A DNA stretch of 64,000 bases from contig CAVRVS010000004.1 of assembly GCA_963724705.1 (NCBI GenBank), positions 62,001 through 126,000 of the forward strand, read 5' to 3'. Below are positions 27,647 to 36,559 of the stretch, piece after piece (the first letter of the stretch is position 1; the number at the start of each line of letters is the position of its first letter). This DNA is from DASQPR01 sp963724705 (lineage in GTDB: Bacteria > Actinomycetota > Actinomycetes > Mycobacteriales > Micromonosporaceae). Under the pieces are notes generated by a model. It worked only from the letters and a program-made list of their open reading frames with translations. It made no database searches and was not told where the DNA came from. The translations under genes were made by a program, and so were the position numbers.

Positions 27647-27967
27647 TCACCATTGATTGCGACGTATAGCAACGAGGCCCAACTGTGCGATCGCCACGAC
27701 CGTGGGCGCCTCGATCGTAATCGGACCGTCCACGCGAACGATGACCGGAAGATCCGGATAGTCGGGCTCACGCAACTCGTCGAGATTCTCGTTTACCTGA
27801 ACGATCACTGTCCCGAGGACCAACTCAGCTCGGTAGTACTCGCCTCCGAGGTACATGCTGTTGCGGCGTTCAAAATCTAGGTCCAGAACCCGGGCGACAC
27901 TGGCAGCGACGTCTGTGAGCTCTCCGGATGCACCAAAGATCAATTCGATGTTGGGACCGTCGGCCAC
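27647..27967 (-). CDS. Hypothetical cytosolic protein
   Basis: 106 residues. No signal or membrane segment. Compact alpha/beta sequence with conserved-looking stretches (SMYLGGEYYRAELVLGTVIV, then PDYPDLPVIVRVDG) of the kind seen in small orphan immunity-type proteins, but no family is recognised. First gene of a two-gene unit with the membrane protein downstream. Confidence 0.55.
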   Translation of the reverse strand: MADGPNIELIFGASGELTDVAASVARVLDLDFERRNSMYLGGEYYRAELVLGTVIVQVNENLDELREPDYPDLPVIVRVDGPITIEAPTVVAIAQLGLVAIRRNQW

Positions 27968-28155
27968 GGCCGAACCGTATCGGACCGTGCACGGCTCCGA
28001 CTAGAACAGCCAGCGAAAGTCAGCGACAGCTACGTCCACCCCCGATGGCCAACAGCAACGGATGCCATCTCACCTGTAGTCATTGGGACCGGCCGACGGG
28101 ACGGAGCAGGCTCCGGTGGCCCGAATCAGGGCTGGCACGGAAGAGCTCGCCCGCC

Positions 28156-28583
28156 TAGTGTCGTGAGTCGGTAATTCTGGTGCAGTATCGGGCGATGGAT
28201 GGAGGATCTGGTCGGCGGCCTTGGTCCAGACGTAGGGGCCGGGATTGTTGTTCCAGGTCTCAATCCTTGCGCGGACGTCGGTGTTGAGTTCGCGCACGGA
28301 GCGGTGTGTGCCACGTTGCAGCTTCTTGCCGGTCAGTTCCCCGAACCAGCGCTCAACCAGGTTGAGCCACGCCGACCTGGTCGGGGCGAAGTGCAGGACG
28401 AACCGGGTGTGCGCGGCCAGCCGCCGCTTCACCGCCGGGGTCTTGTCAGTTGAGGCGTTGTCCAGCACGACCTGCACGTCGAACCCGGTGGGCACCTCGA
28501 TGTGGAACTTGGCCAGGAACTTCTTGAACTCGATCAGCGTCTGGGCCACGATGAACTCTTGCCAGACGACGCGGGCGGCCTAA
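28156..28583 (-). pseudogene. IS630-family transposase remnant
   Basis: The frame reads as the C-terminal DDE half: VVLDNASTDKTP with the second catalytic Asp, HFAPTRSAWLNLVERWFGEL with the final Glu, and PYVWTKAADQIL. The first Asp and N-terminal HTH are missing; upstream homology ends at an in-frame TAG at 28583. Near 28205 a frameshift separates DQIL from the family's usual tail (SIARYCTRITDSRH, stop at 28156-28158), so the gene is broken at both ends. Confidence 0.85.
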
Positions 28584-28626
28584 TCGACGGGCTCGGCGCA
28601 CAGCGCAACAACCTGAAGGACGCCGG

Positions 28627-29922
28627 ATGAAGATCACCGCGGTCGACTCGCACGACATCCGCTTCCCGACCTCACGGGACCTGGACGGCTCCGACGCGAT
28701 GAACCCGGACCCCGACTATTCGGTCGCGTACGCGGTCCTGCACACCGACGAAGGCGTCGACGGCCACGGGTTCACATTCACGATCGGGCGCGGAAACGAG
28801 GTCTGCCGGGCCGCGATCGACACGCTGACCCCGCTGGTCATCGGGCAGAGCGTCGAGGACCTCGGCGAGTTCGCGCGCCGCCTGACCCACGACTCCCAAA
28901 TCCGCTGGCTCGGCCCGGAGAAGGGCGTCATGCACCTCGCCGTAGCCGCGCTCGTCAACGCGGCCTGGGACCTGGCCGCCCGGGTCGCAGGCAAGCCGGT
29001 GTGGCGCTTCCTGTCCGACATGAGCCCCCGGCAGATCGTCGACCTCGTCGACTGGCGGTACCTCACCGACGCGCTCACCGCGGACGAGGCGTACGACATG
29101 CTCACCGCAGTCGAGAGCGGTCGCGCCGAGCGCGCCGCCACGATGATCCGGGACGGGTATCCGGCCTACACCACCTCACCCGGCTGGCTCGGCTACGACG
29201 ACGAGAAGCTGGTCCGGCTCGCTACCGAGGCGGTCCAGAGCGGATACACCCAGATCAAGCTGAAGGTCGGCGCCGATCTCGGCGACGATCTGCGGCGCTT
29301 CGCCCTGGCCCGCAAGACGGTCGGCCCCGACATCCGCATCGCCATCGACGCTAACCAGCGCTGGGACGTCGCCTCCGCGGTCGACTGGATGACCGCGCTC
29401 GCGCCCTACGATCCGTGGTGGCTGGAGGAGCCCACCAGCCCGGACGACATCCTCGGCCACGCCGCCATCCGGCGCGCCCTGACCACCGCCGCGCCCGGCG
29501 GACGCCCGATCAAGATCGCCACCGGCGAGCACGTCGCCAACCGGATCATGTTCAAGCAGCTGCTGCAGGCCGACGCGGTCGACTTCGTCCAGCTCGACTC
29601 GTGCCGGGTCGGCGGCGTCAACGAGAACGTCGCGATCCTGCTGCTCGCCGCGCGGTTCGGCAAGCCGGTCTGCCCGCACGCGGGCGGCGTCGGGCTCTGC
29701 GAGCTAGTCCAGCACCTGTCGATGTTCGACTACGTCGCGGTCTCCGGCGACCTCACCGACCGGGTCATTGAGTACGTCGACCACCTGCACGAGCACTTCG
29801 TCGACCCGGTGGTGATCGAGGGCGGCGCGTACCGCACACCGAGTGCCCCCGGCTTCTCCGCGCAGATGCATCCCGAACCGATGCGGCGCTACGCCTTCCC
29901 GGACGGCGCGGCATGGCAGTAA
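28627..29922 (+). CDS. L-fuconate dehydratase (enolase superfamily)
   Basis: 431 residues. The enolase-superfamily barrel is shown by the catalytic KLKVG lysine, metal ligand in IDANQRWDV, EEPTSPDD, the acid GEHVANR region and VCPHAGGVGLCE. The combination and length match L-fuconate dehydratase, which converts L-fuconate to 2-keto-3-deoxy-L-fuconate in oxidative fucose catabolism. The other genes of that pathway are not adjacent. It starts 43 bases after the IS630 remnant and is followed by repeat copy 8, so it looks like a relocated single gene. Confidence 0.88.
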   Translation: MKITAVDSHDIRFPTSRDLDGSDAMNPDPDYSVAYAVLHTDEGVDGHGFTFTIGRGNEVCRAAIDTLTPLVIGQSVEDLGEFARRLTHDSQIRWLGPEKGVMHLAVAALVNAAWDLAARVAGKPVWRFLSDMSPRQIVDLVDWRYLTDALTADEAYDMLTAVESGRAERAATMIRDGYPAYTTSPGWLGYDDEKLVRLATEAVQSGYTQIKLKVGADLGDDLRRFALARKTVGPDIRIAIDANQRWDVASAVDWMTALAPYDPWWLEEPTSPDDILGHAAIRRALTTAAPGGRPIKIATGEHVANRIMFKQLLQADAVDFVQLDSCRVGGVNENVAILLLAARFGKPVCPHAGGVGLCELVQHLSMFDYVAVSGDLTDRVIEYVDHLHEHFVDPVVIEGGAYRTPSAPGFSAQMHPEPMRRYAFPDGAAWQ

Positions 29923-30189
29923 GCGGCGCCGGCGCCACATGGCGCTGACCCACGTCGACCTCGCCACCCGCGCGAGCCGGAACGGTACCGGCAGGAAACG
30001 GGAACCGGCGTACGTGCGTGGCGGCCCGCTGGAGGCGCTCGACGACCTCCTCGACGCGCCGGCCACGACGGGCAGCCCGATCCCGCCGACGTGCCGGTCG
30101 CACTGGTCGCCGGACCGGTCGCCACCATCGCCGCGCCGGGGCTGGCCCGGTGATCGTGAGCGACGACGCGACCGCCGAAGCTGCCATCG

Positions 30190-30541
30190 ATGTCGACCAC
30201 GATCGCAAAACGTAATGCGCGGCATCGGGGGCGGGGGAGCGGATTGGGAGCAGCGCGAGTGTCCAAACTGCGTTATGCCGCGTCCAATTGCGGCGAACTG
30301 ACGCCAACGGCCGTCGCTGAGCTGCGATGCCTTGTGCCTGGGCAGGTCACGGGTGTTGGCGGACGGTCACTGACACCCTCCTTTTCGGAAGTTTTCATCG
30401 GCCATCCACGATGTTAGATACCGCCTGAGCTGGGGGTTGTTGATCGAGGCGATCGAAACGGGTGAGCGTGCGCTGATCCCTTACCGGTGGGAGCAGATTG
30501 GGAGCAAGCAGATGACCTCTTCCCGAATGCAAAGGAGGTCA
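30190..30541 (+). repeat. Dispersed two-module repeat, copy 8 (last copy)
   Basis: Full two-module copy; the two GGGAGCnGATTGGGAGCA motifs start at 30235 and 30489, 254 bp apart. The hairpin stem is slightly imperfect (GATGACCTC with GAGGTCAGC). No further copies occur to the right. Confidence 0.9.
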
Positions 30542-30734
30542 GCGGACTCAGCGGTGACTGAACTGCTGAACAGGATTGTGCAGCGCGGCAATCGCACTTC
30601 GTCAACCGGGCGAACTATTGGTGGAGCCTGGCGTTCAAGTCGACCACGTCGCCGTATACCGGCGAGTGCAGCGACTCACTCCGCCGTTGGTTGACGTGGC
30701 GCGGTTATGCCGACACGGCGGTCGGAGCATCATC

Positions 30735-30865
30735 TCACTGTTCCCGTCCAGGTCGACCGCGATGATCTCCTGGCGGGCCCAGTCGGCGAACCAGAGCCGG
30801 CCGTCGTGCCAACGCGGCGACTCGCCGAAGACGATCCCGGTCGTCAAAGTCCGCGGGTCAGACAT
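30735..30865 (-). pseudogene. SMP-30/gluconolactonase 5' fragment
   Basis: Starts at the ATG at 30865 behind GGAGGAGATCCG. About 44 codons read TLTTGIVFGESPRWHDGRLW then FADWARQEIIAVDLDG, the first blades of an SMP-30-type beta-propeller with the metal-ligand Glu in FGESPRW. Homology stops near 30735; the remaining ~240 residues are gone. Confidence 0.75.
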
Positions 30866-31046
30866 CGGATCTCCTCCCGTACCGGCATGCCCGTCGGACG
30901 CCACTCATACGAAATGTACGAAGGCCGGCGGCCGGTTTCGACATCAGAGAAAGGCGAGAAGGTAGCCAACAGGTACTGACGATCACGCGCACCAAGATCA
31001 TGTATGCCGTCCGGGTCGAGGCGGTACGCCGCGGCGAGCTGTCCGC

Positions 31047-31295
31047 ATGAGCGGCTACACGATCGCCTGGCTGGCCTGGCTCGCCTACTTCGGCGTGTTC
31101 GAGGGCATGGCCCTGTTCAACGGCAAGGGTGGCGACACCCTGAGCGAGCACGTCTGGGCCTGGTTCGCCACGCACCGCCCGAAGCCCGGCGCGGACCCGC
31201 GCCAGCGCTCCGGCTGGACACAGGTCCGCCGCTTCGCGCTGCTGGCCTTCATGGCGTGGCCGTCGACGCACTTCCTGACTGGCGGGTGGGTCTGA
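31047..31295 (+). CDS. Small membrane protein, phage/plasmid-type hypothetical
   Basis: 82 residues with two hydrophobic segments (about 5-22 and 62-80) around a charged loop (HRPKPGADPRQRSGW). An overlapping ATGA joins it to a 16-codon frame upstream (31002-31050), suggesting it was once translated after another gene. I recall similar small proteins from actinobacterial prophages but cannot name a family. Confidence 0.5.
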   Translation: MSGYTIAWLAWLAYFGVFEGMALFNGKGGDTLSEHVWAWFATHRPKPGADPRQRSGWTQVRRFALLAFMAWPSTHFLTGGWV

Positions 31296-31303
31296 TCCGC
31301 AAA

Positions 31304-31564
31304 TTAGGCTTCGCCGAGCACCAGTAGTGTCTCGGGGCGAACGCCGTCGTGCTTCATCACCGCAGCCGCCGCGTCGGTCTGCATAAACGCCTGAAAAGCC
31401 TTCATGTCGGGGATCTCGGCGATCAGCCCGACCCGGTTGGAGCCGGCAGGGTCGGCGAACGGGCGAACCGTAATGCCCATCGGCCCGAAGGTCTCCTCCC
31501 GCTTGGGCGAAGCCTTCCACGCATCGACGTCGTCGACCTCGTGCGTGATCAGATAAGTGGCCAT
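31304..31564 (-). CDS. Small conserved hypothetical protein (ferredoxin-like/Dabb-type)
   Basis: 86 residues from the ATG at 31564, with AAAGGAG 7 bases upstream. Composition and length fit a single ferredoxin-like alpha/beta domain (MATYLITHEVDDVDAW, VGLIAEIPDMKAFQAFM, then VMKHDGVRPETLLVL) as in Dabb or antibiotic-monooxygenase-like proteins. No catalytic motif can be assigned. Confidence 0.65.
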   Translation of the reverse strand: MATYLITHEVDDVDAWKASPKREETFGPMGITVRPFADPAGSNRVGLIAEIPDMKAFQAFMQTDAAAAVMKHDGVRPETLLVLGEA

Positions 31565-31760
31565 TGTCAACTCCTTTGTGAGAGGCCAAGCCAGCATATC
31601 ATCACGAAAGGGTTGTAATATCTTAATTCGGGCACCGAGCTAAGCACGCCTAAACCTGGATGCAGGCATTAGACGCTGGCCAGGGGCCGCCCCGGCTGTC
31701 GACGGCGGGGAACCGAACTGGAGCAGTCGACCAGGGCACATGCAACGGGTGCCCACACCT

Positions 31761-31828
31761 AGGTCTGGCTCTGGGAGGCGGCTGGTCTCCAAGACCGGCT
31801 GAGTCAGGTTCGATTCCTGGCGGATCTG
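31761..31828 (+). tRNA. tRNA-Trp(CCA)-like gene with a shortened D arm
   Basis: Acceptor strands AGGTCTG (31761-31767) and CGGATCT (31821-31827) pair at all seven positions with two G-U wobbles. Anticodon stem CTGGT/ACCGG encloses the loop CTCCAAG with anticodon CCA at 31789-31791. The T arm TCAGG-TTCGATT-CCTGG is perfect; the variable loop is 5 nt. A1-U72, G2-C71 and discriminator G73 agree with bacterial tRNA-Trp identity. Only 14 nt lie between acceptor and anticodon stems where about 19 are usual, so the D arm is reduced to at most 3 bp (CTC/GAG). CCA is not encoded (CTT follows). It may be a mobile-element tRNA, a pseudogene or an attachment-site relic. Confidence 0.5.
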
Positions 31829-31907
31829 CTTACTAGCTCTGGCTCTCGTCGCGCTCGCACGCGGGCACGAGCTGGATGTCAGCGCAGACCGCGCAGCGAG
31901 CCCCCAT

Positions 31908-32659
31908 GTGGCCGCCGTTCCTACTTGGGCAGATGGAGTCAGGAGCTATGCGACCGTGATCCTCCCCCAGGACCGCGACCCCCGCTTGATCACCATCCGC
32001 CGCGGGGGGACGCTCACGGACTCCGACCATCGGCTCCTGGCTTTGTGGGCGGCCGCGTGCTCAGAGCATGTTCTGCATATCTTCGATTCGGTGCAGCCCT
32101 CGGACCCGCGGCCCTGCCACGCCATCGAGCAGATTCGGGCTTGGGCGCGCGGCGAGATCGGGATGTCTCAGTCGCGTGCGGCGGCTGGCCATACATGGCT
32201 GCGGCAAGACAGTTGAGCGGATCCGCTCGGCATGCGGCATATGCTGCCGGCCAGGCGGCAGTGGTCGCGCATGTCGCTGCGCATGAGCTCGGTGCTGCGG
32301 CTTACGCGCTCGAGCTCGGCCTTGTCGTCGCCACCGACGGCACGGCGAACGCTGTAAACGGCAACGCCACCGTGCGCGGCACAGTGAGCTGCACCAAGGC
32401 AACGTCGGTGTCCCTAAACGGCTCGGTCACGCAGGTGAACAAGGCACTGTTGACCCGCGGGACGTTTTCCACCCAGGTGGCGCGCACGCCAGGCAGTTCG
32501 GTCCCGTGGACGGCCACGGCAATCCCGAGCGGTCTTACCGCGTTCGTTAAGGGTGCCGCCGAGGCAACCACCCAGGCCGATGGGTTCGACGCCGACTACG
32601 ACCAGGACGTTGTGCAGAACAAGACGACCGTGGTGAAACTCAACAAGGCCAGGCCGTAG
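31908..32659 (+). pseudogene. Imm5-like immunity gene remnant, frameshifted and joined to a secreted-protein tail
   Basis: One frame (about 31955-32205) reads DRDPRLITIRRGGTLTDSDHR, LLALWAAACSEHVLHIFD and AIEQIRAWARGEIGMSQSRAAAGH, matching Imm5-type putative immunity proteins. The continuation MAAARQLSGSARHAAYAAGQ, then VVAHVAAHELGAAAYAL, is in the next frame, so a frameshift lies at about 32192. That second frame then runs into a Thr/Val-rich domain (TVRGTVSCTKATSVSLNGSV onward) like the C-terminus of small exported actinobacterial proteins, ending at 32659. Two unrelated gene pieces are thus fused. Confidence 0.6.
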
Positions 32660-32716
32660 AAGTCAACAGGGTAAGGCAATGCGGGGCGGTCCGTCACGGG
32701 CCGCCCCGCCGCAGCT

Positions 32717-32838
32717 CTACGTCCGCTCGAAGGGTTCCTCGCCCGGCTCGCCGAATCCCCGCACGCATGTGCCGGTGTCGTCGACGACAGCTACGTCGTG
32801 GTGGTCGCTGGCCCAGTCGATGCGCAGAACATTCTCAA
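32717..32838 (-). pseudogene. IS110-family transposase N-terminal remnant
   Basis: About 36 codons read RIDWASDHHDVAVVDDTGTC then VRGFGEPGEE, the DEDD-transposase start (GIDWAxxxHDVAVVD). Nothing further of the gene is present. Confidence 0.65.
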
Positions 32839-33124
32839 TGGCTTCACACTCCTGCTTTTGACGTCCTGCCTTCTGGGCGTCGTGGTGCCGGCCGTGATGC
32901 GACCGCAGCCGCCATGGACCGATGTTGAAGCGCAGCAAAGATCATGGGCTCGAGTCGAAGACTGGCTGTTCGGCATCGCCGCTGCGTTGCTCGTCGTTGG
33001 ATGGCTGCTGCTCGCCTATTCGTTCGTTGAACTCCGCGGTGAGGCACGTCGGCGCCGCATCAGTGCGCTGCAAGCAGTCGTAGGCAACGCTTCGACTCAT
33101 ACCGCAGCACCGGAGGTCGGCTGA
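32798..33124 (+). CDS. Hypothetical two-helix membrane protein
   Basis: 108 residues from a GTG at 32798. Hydrophobic segments at about 13-34 and 57-77. The first codons overlap the antisense IS110 remnant, so the true start may be lost and this may be a 3' fragment. No family recognised. Confidence 0.35.
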   Translation: MVVAGPVDAQNILNGFTLLLLTSCLLGVVVPAVMRPQPPWTDVEAQQRSWARVEDWLFGIAAALLVVGWLLLAYSFVELRGEARRRRISALQAVVGNASTHTAAPEVG

Positions 33125-33236
33125 CACGGCATCGCGGGGTCGCCGTCCGACTGGTCAGACCTTCGGTGCGCGACATCAGTGTTCGCCATCGTGTGGGCCC
33201 ATGCCCGCGAGCGCTAGGACTCCGAGTCGGGCGGCA

Positions 33237-34001
33237 TTACTTAGGCACCTGATCTGACATGCCCCCGCGGTTCGACTCGGCATCGGTGCTGGCAGAAGAT
33301 GTGCGCGCAGTCGGTTGACTCGGTACGCCGATTTGAAGAGCCGGAGCTGGATCCTCGGCCACGTGGTTGTACTCGTGGTCTACCAGTCGTGCGTTGCCCT
33401 TGATAATGAAGGCGAGCGAGAAGGCGATCACACAGAGGGACTCGAGGATAAAGAAGATGTGGTTCTGGTCGTAGAATGATACGGCGTACTTGTTTAGGAG
33501 CACCATGAGCAGGAGTGATAGCCAGATGGCTGCACCCAGGCCGCGGTACCAGTAGGAGGCCACGGGCCGCTGTTTGGGCACGTCGGCTGGGAATACGAAG
33601 AGGGAAATTGCGCCGAGCAGAACGAGCAACACGGTGGCGCAGAAAAGGTGCACGTCTGACTGTCGTAGCTGGGACAGTGATGGATCATGAGGCGCGGTGT
33701 GGACGAAGGCCACACCGAGCGCGGCGATCCCGGCAAGGGTTGTGGCGATGTCCTCGAACACCAACGCCCCGAAGCGGTATGCGATCAGGAAGACGCCGAT
33801 CACGCACATGGTTCCCGTGAAGACGATCGTGACCTTCGTATAGTAATAGGCGCTGATCGACGACTCGATGTGGCCATCGACGAGCCCGGCGAGCAAACAC
33901 GTAATGGGCAGCGTGAGAGCCACGAATCCGATGATCGTGCGTAAGCGCTTGTACGACAACGCGGGATTCTCGCCCACCGCCGGTTTCGGTTTGTTGGCCA
34001 C
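33237..34001 (-). CDS. Multi-pass membrane protein of unknown function
   Basis: 254 residues with about seven hydrophobic helices and a hydrophilic C-terminal tail (~45 residues). The segment SSISAYYYTKVTIVFTGTMC, followed by GVFLIAYRFG, resembles a family of actinobacterial membrane proteins of DUF998-like topology, but no function is known. Monocistronic. Confidence 0.65.
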   Translation of the reverse strand: MANKPKPAVGENPALSYKRLRTIIGFVALTLPITCLLAGLVDGHIESSISAYYYTKVTIVFTGTMCVIGVFLIAYRFGALVFEDIATTLAGIAALGVAFVHTAPHDPSLSQLRQSDVHLFCATVLLVLLGAISLFVFPADVPKQRPVASYWYRGLGAAIWLSLLLMVLLNKYAVSFYDQNHIFFILESLCVIAFSLAFIIKGNARLVDHEYNHVAEDPAPALQIGVPSQPTARTSSASTDAESNRGGMSDQVPK

Positions 34002-34192
34002 CAGCCACCCCCGTGGTTCTAAGCGCGGTTTAACGGACGGTTATCTTCATCGAAGCTTGTGATAGCGTGCGGTGTCGGTACCGTGAATGGATTCCGCGGG
34101 GCTGTCAAGGAAGTTGTCCATGATTCGACATTCGACGCCCTAGGCAAATGGGCGTCAGGGATCAACTGGTAAGGATCGTCCCTTAGGGTGTC

Positions 34193-35059
34193 GTGGTGGT
34201 ACGGCGATCTGTGGGCGGCGATGTCTTCGTCGAGGAGCACAGCTTTTGGCTGACAAACGGCCGTTGCGATCTTCCGATGGCCATGCGCCGCGGTGTATCC
34301 GGACTTATCACCGCCCACAGAATGCGGCGCTGATCACCGCAGGGATCAACACGGGCGTCGTTTCAGTGACGCTCGATCTGGTGCCGGAGCCAACGGCCGA
34401 TCCCGACACCACGGATTGGGATGACGTCGTCGAGGCAAGCATCGCCCACGTGGACAGCGGATTAGCGTTGCCGCGTCTGGGAACGGAGGAGTGGCAGTAC
34501 CTTCCCACCGAACCTTCCCACCGACAAACCGGGACCGTATCGCGTGCGCGTATACGTGCGTGGCCGTGACATCGACCCGGACGGCGTCGCTGAGACGGCG
34601 TTCGAGCGGTACCGGTTGGAGGTGTGGCCGGAAGATGTGTCACCGGAGACGCACTTCAGACTGACCGACCACGCGGGCGCCGAAGGGCGCGGGTCGCTTG
34701 CCCGAAATGCTGCGCTCCCCGAACCACCGCCAATCCCGACAGAGACCGAACTACGACGGCACATGAGTCTCGAGGAACTCAACACCTATGTACGGGAGAA
34801 TCTCCGACGGGACCGCGAACCACGCGACCGCGGACCGGAAGGCCCAGAAGACAACGAACGCGGAACTCAAAGGATGGCGCCACCCGTGCCATTGGTTGCG
34901 ACGTCACGGGCGGAGCTGGCGGATGCGGGCGGAAAGCAACGGCAGACGCCGACGACCGCGCTAACGGACTGCTCGGAATCGATGAAGCGTGACCCAATGT
35001 CGTTCGACAACGGAGCCGCAGGACGATCAGGGCGGCCCGCCATGTACGCAGCGGCGTAG
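34193..35059 (+). pseudogene. Conserved actinobacterial hypothetical gene with two frameshifts
   Basis: Three consecutive frames make one plausible protein: VRRSVGGDVFVEEHSFWLTN up to about 34310; then NAALITAGINTGVVSVTLDL and WDDVVEAS up to about 34500; then PGPYRVRVYVRGRDIDPDGV, ERYRLEVWPE onward to 35059. The second break is a 13-bp tandem duplication (CCTTCCCACCGAA at 34500-34512, CCTTCCCACCGAC at 34513-34525); removing one unit restores LPTDKPGPYRV. Function unknown. Confidence 0.55.
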
Positions 35060-35182
35060 CTGAACGCGACGGTGAAAGAAGGCGACGATCGGGCCGACAG
35101 CGAACCGGCAAGCGTCGGCCATCTGCCCATCGGGCATACAATCGCACGTACCGCGTACTCGGCGACCGATGAGGAGGTCGTG

Positions 35183-35386
35183 ATGATCTGGATTTGGGTC
35201 GTCGGTCTCGGGGTCTTGGTCATGGGAACTTTCATGTGGCTGTCGCATCGCGCCAAGCAATCCGAGGTTGATACGGCCTATCTACCCGACGGTGGCTTTC
35301 GGCCAGGGCTCAACAACAAGGCATGGGCGCTGGCCCGCCACGGCTATGAATGGCCGAGGAGAGGACCAGTCGATCGCTCCGAATAG
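35183..35386 (+). CDS. Small single-pass membrane protein
   Basis: 67 residues from the ATG at 35183, with GAGGAGG 6 bases upstream. One N-terminal membrane helix (about 2-20), then a cytoplasmic tail ending PRRGPVDRSE. No family recognised; the strong ribosome site supports expression. Confidence 0.55.
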   Translation: MIWIWVVGLGVLVMGTFMWLSHRAKQSEVDTAYLPDGGFRPGLNNKAWALARHGYEWPRRGPVDRSE

Positions 35387-35453
35387 CGAAGCCTTAAGGA
35401 GTCATCGGATCTTCCCGGCGACGGTCGAGCTCTGCGACCCGCGACGCCCAGTG

Positions 35454-36131
35454 TTAGGCGACCGGTAGCAATCCGACCATCGGCGGGCGATGTTTGGCTC
35501 CAGTCGCGGTTAACTCAGCCTGGCTATCGCCGCCCGGCCCCGTCGATCTTCCGCTGCGTTTCTCTACGACTCGGCCAGTCTCGACCGCTGCCCGGATGTT
35601 CTCGGCCGCCGCCGGCAGCATCCCCGCGATCTCTGTGACGTTCGACCCGGTCACCACAAACAAGCGCAACGCGGCATCGGGGACCGCAATCCAGGCCGAG
35701 TCGATCGCCGCCGGGTTGCCACTCGCCTCGGCCTCGACCTGCCGGGCTGAGCCACCTCTAGCTGAAGAACCGCCTAATCCTTGAGCGAAGTAGCGTCCGC
35801 GCTGCTGCGTCGTCAAGCACTCGGAGACGGCTTCGTACCGGATCGGCGGGCCTCCTGCGCCTCGCCTGATGTCGTGTTGGCCGATCATGTTGGCAACCCA
35901 GATGTCGGGTTGAACATGTACCAGGCGTACCGCGCCGAGAGTGAAGTCGTTACCGGCGCGGTCGCGGTGCCAGCGCCGGTAATCCTGTTCCGGCTCGGGC
36001 CATCGCCGGGAGATCGCCAGTACGAAGCCCTTGCCCCACGCACCGATGTCGTTGCACACGTGGGCGATGATTTTCGGTCCGTTGCCTTGGGGGATGACGG
36101 CATCGCCGTTGACGACCTGTAGCGGCAGCAT
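35454..36131 (-). pseudogene. Macro-domain gene joined to unrelated 3' sequence
   Basis: Residues 1-108 are the first two thirds of a macro (ADP-ribose-binding/hydrolase) domain: VVNGDAVIPQGNGPKIIAHV, CNDIGAWGKGFVLAISRRW, then WVANMIGQHDIRR and IRYEAVSECL. After SECL the expected RIGCGLAGG-type phosphate loop is absent and an unrelated 110-residue segment follows (AWIAVPDAALRLFVVTGS onward). The frame is open throughout, but loss of the loop should abolish ADP-ribose binding. Confidence 0.6.
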
Positions 36132-36179
36132 CCTGGCAGGTTCCCGGACGGGTACGACAATCCGACTCCGCCCGTCACT

Positions 36180-36410
36180 AGTCCACGTCGGATCCAGCTA
36201 CGACAACGCCCTGGCCGAGGCGTTCTTCGCCATCCTCAAACGCGAACTTCCCGCCGCCGCCACCGGCATCACCTCCCAAACCGGCGCCCCGGCCAGCACT
36301 GTTCGGCCGGACAGCGTTCTAAAACCACCGCAGACGCCACTCCGCCATCGGCTACCTCAGCCCCACCGACTACGTAACCCGGCTCCGATGGACTACGGTG
36401 CCGACCGCGG
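36180..36410 (+). pseudogene. IS3-family OrfB 3' remnant with internal deletion
   Basis: One frame has HVGSSYDNALAEAFFAILKR (the DDE glutamate region); another, after a deletion and frameshift, has RRRHSAIGYLSPTDYVTRLR and a stop near 36410. Both are consecutive C-terminal parts of an IS3 transposase. This is the last IS remnant before the sugar-catabolism island. Confidence 0.75.
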
Positions 36411-36559
36411 CATAACCCGGTGCCGACATCCCCGGGGAACCTAACTGTTGCCAGCACTAACGGGCTGGCCGACATCCTGCCCTTCAGCCGCGACCAGTTG
36501 GCAACATCTTCCGTGCTGGTGCGTCGCATACGTGTCCCGCTAGTCGTCGGCGTCGAGGC

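Noticed and set aside
1377..30541. Integron attC array interpretation of the repeats
   Set aside because: No GTTRRRY/RYYYAAC core pairs at the ends, no integrase gene, and the intervening genes lie on both strands with their own promoters.
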